Assembly (NCBI RefSeq): GCF_029635795.1
Contig: NZ_CP114280.1
Span: 3,472,001-3,536,000 of the forward strand
DNA from: Dickeya lacustris
GTDB lineage: Bacteria; Pseudomonadota; Gammaproteobacteria; Enterobacterales; Enterobacteriaceae
Reading direction: 5' to 3'
Length of the DNA: 64,000 bases
The notes under the pieces were generated by a model that made no database searches, had not been told where the DNA came from, and saw only the letters and a list, made by a program, of their open reading frames with translations. Below, piece by piece: positions 59,248 to 64,000 of the stretch. The translations under genes were made by a program, and so were the position numbers. Every line of letters starts with the position of its first letter. Position 1 is the stretch's first letter.

Positions 59248-60039
59248 ATGAAGATCGGAAAACGTTTTTTAGCAGTGGCAGGTGCGGCGCTGTTGATGGT
59301 GCAGGCGGGTCAGGCAATGGCAGATCAACTGCAAGATATTCAGCAGCGCGGCGTATTGCGCGTTGCGGTGCCGCAAGATTTCCCGCCGTTTGGTTCGGTT
59401 GGCACCGATTTACAGCCGCAGGGCTACGACATCGACATGGCGCGCTATCTGGCCAGTGAGATGAAACTAAAGTTGCAGCTGGTGCCGGTGAGCAGCGCTA
59501 ACCGCGTGCCCTATTTGCAAACCGACAAGGTGGATTTGGTCATCTCCAGTCTTGGCAAAAACGCCGAGCGGGAAAAAGTGATCGATTTCAGCCGGGCGTA
59601 TGCGCCGTTCTTCCTCGGGGTGTTTGGCGCGAAAGAGACGCCGGTAGACAAACCGGAAGCGTTGCAGGGGCAAACCGTTGGGGTGACGCGCGGCGCGGTG
59701 GAAGACATGGTGCTGACCGAGATTGCGCCGAAAACCGCCGACATCAAGCGCTATGAAGACAACAACACTACGCTGTCGGCGTATCTGTCCGGGCAGGTGC
59801 AGTACATTGCCACCGGCAATCTGGTGGTGGCGGCTATCACCGAGAAAAACCCGGCCAAAGCGCCGGTCGCCAAATTCATGCTGAAAGATTCACCTTGTTA
59901 CATCGGCCTGAAGAAAGATGAACCGGCGCTGAAAGCAAAAGTGAATGAACTGATTGAAAAAGCCGTCAAGGACAACACCCTCAATGGGTTGTCGGAAAAA
60001 TGGTTGAAAGCACCGCTGCCGGCCAATCTGGGCGCGTAA
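59248..60039 (+). CDS. hpxF: Allantoate ABC transporter, periplasmic binding protein
   Basis: A 263-residue solute-binding protein of the polar amino acid family. A signal peptide (residues 1-25, ending AMA) precedes the two-lobed domain starting GVLRVAVPQDFPPFG. From ATG 59248 (behind GGGGG); a longer frame from 59203 has no ribosome site and would displace the signal peptide. Position at the head of a six-gene operon matching hpxFGHIJK suggests allantoate or a related ureide as ligand. Confidence 0.85.
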   Translation: MKIGKRFLAVAGAALLMVQAGQAMADQLQDIQQRGVLRVAVPQDFPPFGSVGTDLQPQGYDIDMARYLASEMKLKLQLVPVSSANRVPYLQTDKVDLVISSLGKNAEREKVIDFSRAYAPFFLGVFGAKETPVDKPEALQGQTVGVTRGAVEDMVLTEIAPKTADIKRYEDNNTTLSAYLSGQVQYIATGNLVVAAITEKNPAKAPVAKFMLKDSPCYIGLKKDEPALKAKVNELIEKAVKDNTLNGLSEKWLKAPLPANLGA

Positions 60040-60049
60040 GGATAAGCCG

Positions 60050-60715
60050 ATGACATACCAGCTTCATTTTGCGGCGCTGTGGCCCTACTGGCCAGCGTTA
60101 CTGTCCGGGTTATGGGTGACGGTGCAATTAGCCACGATGGCAACGCTCGGCGGCATCGCGATTGGCATTTGCGGCGCGGCATTACGCAGCGGGAAACCGA
60201 CGTTTATCAGCCGCTTATGGGGCCTGTATGTCGAGCTTATTCGCAACACGCCGTTTGTGGTGCAACTGTTTTTCATCGTGTTCGGCTTGCCGGGGCTGGG
60301 GCTTAAACTCACCGCCGGGCAGGCCGCCTTACTGGCGATGCTGGTGAATCTTGGCGCGTACAGCACGGAGATTATCCGCGCCGGTATCCAGGTGACACCG
60401 CAGGGGCAGTGGGAAGCGGCACGGGTACTGGGGCTTTCCCGCACCCAGACCTTCCTGCGGGTGATTTTACCGCCCGCGCTGCAACGCATTTATCCGGCGC
60501 TGGTCAGCCAGTGCATCATCGTGATGCTGGGCTCCTCGGTGGTGTCGCAGGTGTCGTTCGAAGAGCTGACCTTCGCCGCCAACTTAATTCAGTCTCGAAC
60601 CTTTCTCAGCTTCGAGGTGTATCTGGTAACGACGCTGTGTTACCTGCTGTTGTCGGTCGCCATGCGCCAGTTATTGCTGCTGGCCGGGCGGCGTTTTTTA
60701 GGGACGGCGCGCTGA
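60050..60715 (+). CDS. hpxG: Allantoate ABC transporter permease 1
   Basis: A 221-residue HisM/GlnP-type permease with about five membrane helices, the N-terminal YVELIRNTPFVVQLFF segment typical of amino acid transporters, and the EAA loop GQWEAARVLGLSRTQTFLRVILP. Its TGA overlaps the next start (TGATG). It probably pairs with HpxH as a heterodimeric channel. Confidence 0.87.
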   Translation: MTYQLHFAALWPYWPALLSGLWVTVQLATMATLGGIAIGICGAALRSGKPTFISRLWGLYVELIRNTPFVVQLFFIVFGLPGLGLKLTAGQAALLAMLVNLGAYSTEIIRAGIQVTPQGQWEAARVLGLSRTQTFLRVILPPALQRIYPALVSQCIIVMLGSSVVSQVSFEELTFAANLIQSRTFLSFEVYLVTTLCYLLLSVAMRQLLLLAGRRFLGTAR

Positions 60716-61371
60716 TGACGACCTTTACTGACTGGGATATTGTGCGCAACCTGCTGCTGGCCGGGCGCTGGACGCTGCTGCTGTCGCTGGTGGCGTTTTT
60801 TGGCGGCGCGCTTGTCACGCTGCCGCTGCTGTTGCTGCGCTTAACCAAACGCCGCTGGCCGCTGCGCCTGACACGTGTGTACGCCGATGTGTTTCAGGGC
60901 ACGCCGTTGCTGATGCAGCTGTTTCTGGCGTTTTTCGGGCTGGGGTTATTCGGCATCGACGTCAGCCCGTGGACGGCGGCTGCGCTGGCGCTGACGCTGT
61001 TTACCAGCGCGTTCTTGCTGGATATCTGGCACGGCAGCGTGCAGGCCCTGCCGAAAGGGCAATGGGAAGCCTGCCGTTGTCTGGGGCTGACCTTCACCCA
61101 GACGCTGACCCGGGTGATTGCGCCGCAGGCGATGCGTATCGCCATTGCGCCGACGGTGGGGTTTTCGGTGCAGGTGATCAAGGGCACCGCGCTGGCGTCC
61201 ATCATCGGTTTTGTCGAGCTGACCAAGGCCGGCACCATGCTCAACAACGTCACTTATCAGCCGTTTAAGGTGTTCGGGCTAGTGGCGCTGGGCTATTTCC
61301 TGCTGTGTTACCCGCTGTCGTACTACAGCCGTTATCTGGAGAAGAAATTCAATGCCGCTCATCACCATTAA
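60715..61371 (+). CDS. hpxH: Allantoate ABC transporter permease 2
   Basis: A 218-residue permease of the same family, with YADVFQGTPLLMQLFLAFFG and the EAA loop GQWEACRCLGLTFTQTLTRVIAP. The frame is open upstream to 60409, but ATG 60715 overlapping the hpxG stop gives the correct family length. It overlaps hpxI by 20 bp. Confidence 0.87.
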   Translation: MTTFTDWDIVRNLLLAGRWTLLLSLVAFFGGALVTLPLLLLRLTKRRWPLRLTRVYADVFQGTPLLMQLFLAFFGLGLFGIDVSPWTAAALALTLFTSAFLLDIWHGSVQALPKGQWEACRCLGLTFTQTLTRVIAPQAMRIAIAPTVGFSVQVIKGTALASIIGFVELTKAGTMLNNVTYQPFKVFGLVALGYFLLCYPLSYYSRYLEKKFNAAHHH

Positions 61372-62083
61372 TCAGGTTCATAAATATTACGGCCAGAACC
61401 ACGTGCTAAAAGGGGTGGATCTGGATATTGATGCGGGCGAGGTCATCTCCATTATCGGTCGCAGCGGTTCCGGCAAAAGCACGCTGTTGCGCTGTATCAA
61501 CGGGCTGGAAGGCTATCAGGACGGCAGCATTAAACTGGGCGGCATGACCGTGACCGACCGCGACTCGCAGGCGCGGGAAATCAGCCGTTCCGTCGGCATG
61601 ATTTTCCAGAATTTTAACCTGTTCCCGCATATGACCGCGCTGGAAAACGTGATGCTGGCCCCCAGGCTGGTGCTGGGGAAAAGCGCCGCCGAGTGCCGTG
61701 AGCTGGGCGTGAAGATGCTGGAGAAGGTCGGGCTGGGCGAGCGTATCGATTACTACCCGTCGAATTTGTCCGGCGGCCAACAGCAGCGGGTGGCGATTGC
61801 CCGCGCGCTGGCGATGAACCCGAAAGTGCTGCTGTGTGACGAAATCACCTCCGCCCTTGACCCGGAACTGGTCGGTGAAGTGCTCAAGGTGCTGGAGCAA
61901 CTGGCCGCTGAAGGCATGACGCTGATTCTGGTGACGCATGAGATGAATTTTGCCCGCGAAGTGGGCGACCGGGTGGTGTTCATGCATCAGGGCAAAGTGT
62001 GGGAGCAGGGGCGCGGCGATGCGCTGTTCGCTGACCCGCAAACCGCCGAACTGAAACAATTTATCGCCTCGGTACGGCTGTAG
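61352..62083 (+). CDS. hpxI: Allantoate ABC transporter ATP-binding protein
   Basis: A 243-residue ATPase of the polar amino acid group: Walker A GRSGSGKST (36-44), Q-loop FQNFNLFPHMT, signature LSGGQQQR, Walker B VLLCDEITSALDP and the switch His in VTHEMNFA. It completes the importer encoded by hpxF-G-H. Confidence 0.9.
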   Translation: MPLITINQVHKYYGQNHVLKGVDLDIDAGEVISIIGRSGSGKSTLLRCINGLEGYQDGSIKLGGMTVTDRDSQAREISRSVGMIFQNFNLFPHMTALENVMLAPRLVLGKSAAECRELGVKMLEKVGLGERIDYYPSNLSGGQQQRVAIARALAMNPKVLLCDEITSALDPELVGEVLKVLEQLAAEGMTLILVTHEMNFAREVGDRVVFMHQGKVWEQGRGDALFADPQTAELKQFIASVRL

Positions 62084-62141
62084 GTGGTGTGCCGTACCAC
62101 GCAGAGACCGTAAAAGATTAACGACATCAGGAGTTCATGAC

Positions 62142-63411
62142 ATGCATAACGAGCTGTTTGCACAGATCAACCCTCCCCACCGTTTACTGATGGGGCCAGG
62201 CCCGATCAATGCCGACCCGCGCGTACTGCGTGCGATGGCAAGCCAACTGGTCGGCCAATATGACCCGGCGATGACCGGGTACATGAACCAGGTGATGGCG
62301 CTGTATCGCCAGCTGTTCCGTACCGACAACCGCTGGACGATGCTGGTGGACGGCACTTCGCGCGCCGGTATTGAGGCGGTGCTGGTGTCCACTATTCGCC
62401 CCGGCGACCGGGTGCTGGTGCCGGTATTTGGTCGTTTCGGCCACCTGCTGTGCGAGATTGCCCGACGCTGCCGCGCCGAGGTTCACACCATCGAGGTGCC
62501 GTGGGGCGAAGTGTTCACGCCCGATCAAATCGAAGACGCCATCAAGCGGGTAAAACCGCGCCTGCTGCTCACCGTCCAAGGTGATACCTCCACGACGATG
62601 CTGCAACCGCTGGCGGAACTGGGCGACATCTGCCGCCGCCATGATGTGCTGTTTTATACCGATGCCACCGCCTCGTTCGGCGGCAACCCGTTGCAAACCG
62701 ATGCCTGGGGGCTGGATGCGGTTTCGGCTGGATTACAGAAGTGCCTGGGCGGGCCGTCCGGCAGCTCGCCGGTGACGCTCAGTTCACGTATGGAGGCGGT
62801 GATCCGCCAGCGTAAATGCGTGGAGCAGGGCATTCGCACCACCGACCATCAGGACGGTGACGACGAGATGATTTACTCCAAATTACTTCGATCTGGGCAT
62901 GATCATGGATTACTGGGGGCCGGAGCGGTTAAACCACCACACCGAAGCTACCAGCATGCTGTTCGCCGCGCGCGAGTGCGCCCGCATCATTCTGGAAGAG
63001 GGGCTGGATGACTGTATCGCCCGCCACCAGTTGCACGGCAACGCGCTGCTGGCCGGTATTGAAGGCATGGGGTTGCAGCCCTACGGCGACATCGCCAACA
63101 AAATGAGTAACGTGCTGGGCGTGGTGATCCCACCGGGTATTCACGGCGAACAGGTACGCAAGCTGCTGCTGGAGGATTTCGCCATCGAAATCGGCACCTC
63201 GTTTGGGCCGTTGCAGGGCAAGATCTGGCGTATCGGCACCATGGGCTACAACGCGCGCAAAGACTGCGTGATGCAAACCCTGACCGCGCTGGAAGCGGTA
63301 TTGAACCGGCTGGGGTTCCGTTCTGTGCAAGGGGCCGCATTGCAGGCCGCCTGGGAGGTGTATGACCGCCATCACCGCCTTTCGCACCACACCGACAAGG
63401 CGGCATCATGA
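62142..63411 (+). pseudogene. hpxJ: Ureidoglycine aminotransferase HpxJ, frameshifted
   Basis: HpxJ transaminates S-ureidoglycine, yielding oxalurate and an amino acid. The first frame (62142-63011) is a normal class V aminotransferase with the PLP lysine Lys200 (SAGLQKCLGG) and the DATASFGG aspartate. It breaks after GDDEMIYS. The expected continuation, (N)YFDLGMIMDYWGPERLNHHT, is in the next frame and runs to TGA 63409-63411. One extra A in the AAA at 62880-62882 (TCCAAATTAC in place of TCCAATTAC) accounts for it. It may be a real mutation or a homopolymer error; without it the protein is about 422 residues. Confidence 0.88.
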
Positions 63412-64000
63412 GTGCGCCCATCCCTGAGACGTCCAGCGCGGTGATGACGCCTGCGGCAAGTGCCGATGCTGTTATGACCGAGACGGTTATTACCGAAGCG
63501 GGAATGGGCGGCCACGAAGCACAGGCGGCGGCAAGCCGGGTGATGGCGCGCTGTGATGCGCTGGCTCGCATCAGTGAAACGCCGGGGCAGCTCACCCGCG
63601 TTTACCTGTCGGCGCAGCACCTGCACGCCAATCAACAGGTTGGCGAATGGATGCATGAAGCCGGTATGCAAGTGTGGCAAGACGGCGTGGGCAATATCTG
63701 TGGCCGCTATGAAGGCCAAACACCGGGGGCACCGGCGCTGTTGCTCGGTTCACACCTCGATACGGTGCGTAACGCTGGCCGTTACGACGGCATGCTGGGG
63801 GTGCTGGCAGCGATTGAAACCGTGGCGTTTTTGCACCAGCGCGGCATTCGCCTGCCGGTTGCAATCGAGGTGGTGGGGTTTGGCGACGAAGAGGGCACCC
63901 GCTTTGACATTACGCTGCTTGGCAGCCGTGGGCTGACCGGCACCTGGCCTGAGAGCTGGTTATCGCGCCCCGACGCCGGGGGCATCACGGTGGCGCAGGC
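63408..64000 (+). CDS. hpxK: Allantoate amidohydrolase HpxK, N-terminal part
   Basis: HpxK hydrolyses allantoate to S-ureidoglycine, ammonia and CO2. It is a di-metal M20-family amidohydrolase: metal ligands His116 and Asp127 in GSHLDTVRNAGRYDGMLGVL, and Glu161/Glu162 in GFGDEEGTRF. About 197 residues are in the window and the gene continues past its end. The ATG overlaps the hpxJ stop by 4 bp. The first 35 residues are low-complexity and precede the family start, so a later start is possible. Confidence 0.9.
   Translation, partial: MSAPIPETSSAVMTPAASADAVMTETVITEAGMGGHEAQAAASRVMARCDALARISETPGQLTRVYLSAQHLHANQQVGEWMHEAGMQVWQDGVGNICGRYEGQTPGAPALLLGSHLDTVRNAGRYDGMLGVLAAIETVAFLHQRGIRLPVAIEVVGFGDEEGTRFDITLLGSRGLTGTWPESWLSRPDAGGITVAQ

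Noticed and set aside
60409..60714. Upstream extension of hpxH
   Set aside because: It overlaps hpxG in another frame; the ATG at 60715 coupled to the hpxG stop gives the normal permease length.

Overview
The window looks like chromosomal DNA of an enterobacterium, most likely a soft-rot Pectobacteriaceae (Dickeya or a close relative). Most housekeeping proteins align by eye along their length with the E. coli families, gene blocks keep E. coli-like order, and a Klebsiella-type hpx ureide cluster is present. The genus is an inference; no database search was possible.

Layout. 1-5771: sulfate assimilation (end of cysI, cysH, cysG, cysD, cysN, cysC). 5792-12329: the conserved ygbE-ftsB-ispD-ispF-truD-pcm-nlpD-rpoS block. 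surE is missing between truD and pcm and only a probable C-terminal scar remains; ispD lacks its usual stop. 12438-18810: proS, trmO, rcsF, metQIN (with MetJ boxes) and gmhB. 18811-24266: a complete rRNA operon with P1/P2 promoters, 16S, tRNA-Glu(UUC), 23S, 5S and terminator. Its upstream neighbours are those of E. coli rrnH, but its tRNA and downstream neighbours are those of rrnG, so it is a junction of two rrn loci. 24589-31683: a DeoR-family remnant, pssA, patZ, tapT, trxC and yfiF.

31701-36980 is an accessory segment between two near-identical 60-bp inverted repeats resembling IS4-family ends. It holds a decayed IS256-family element, a large ankyrin-repeat protein gene of unknown function, an IS3-family orfB scrap and a broken IS4-family transposase. 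37016-45494 returns to core genes: emrB, emrA, mprA, ygaH, ygaZ and proX, proW, proV. The proU genes carry two separate 15-bp tandem arrays.

46181-64000 is a nitrogen-scavenging ureide region: an allophanate hydrolase, an hpxC-like permease (frameshifted), hpxS-A-B, a hipA/hipB-type toxin-antitoxin pair, hpxW-X-Y-Z, the RpiR regulator gene hpxU, and hpxF-G-H-I-J-K (hpxJ frameshifted, hpxK cut by the window end). The genes would import allantoin and allantoate and degrade them to ammonia, CO2, oxalurate and oxamate/oxalate. A perfect sigma-54 promoter precedes hpxF and a near-perfect one precedes hpxW; weaker matches precede hpxC and atzF. This fits nitrogen control. The hip pair sits inside the ureide cluster behind four evenly spaced operator-like palindromes, the first of which forms the loop of the hpxSAB terminator.
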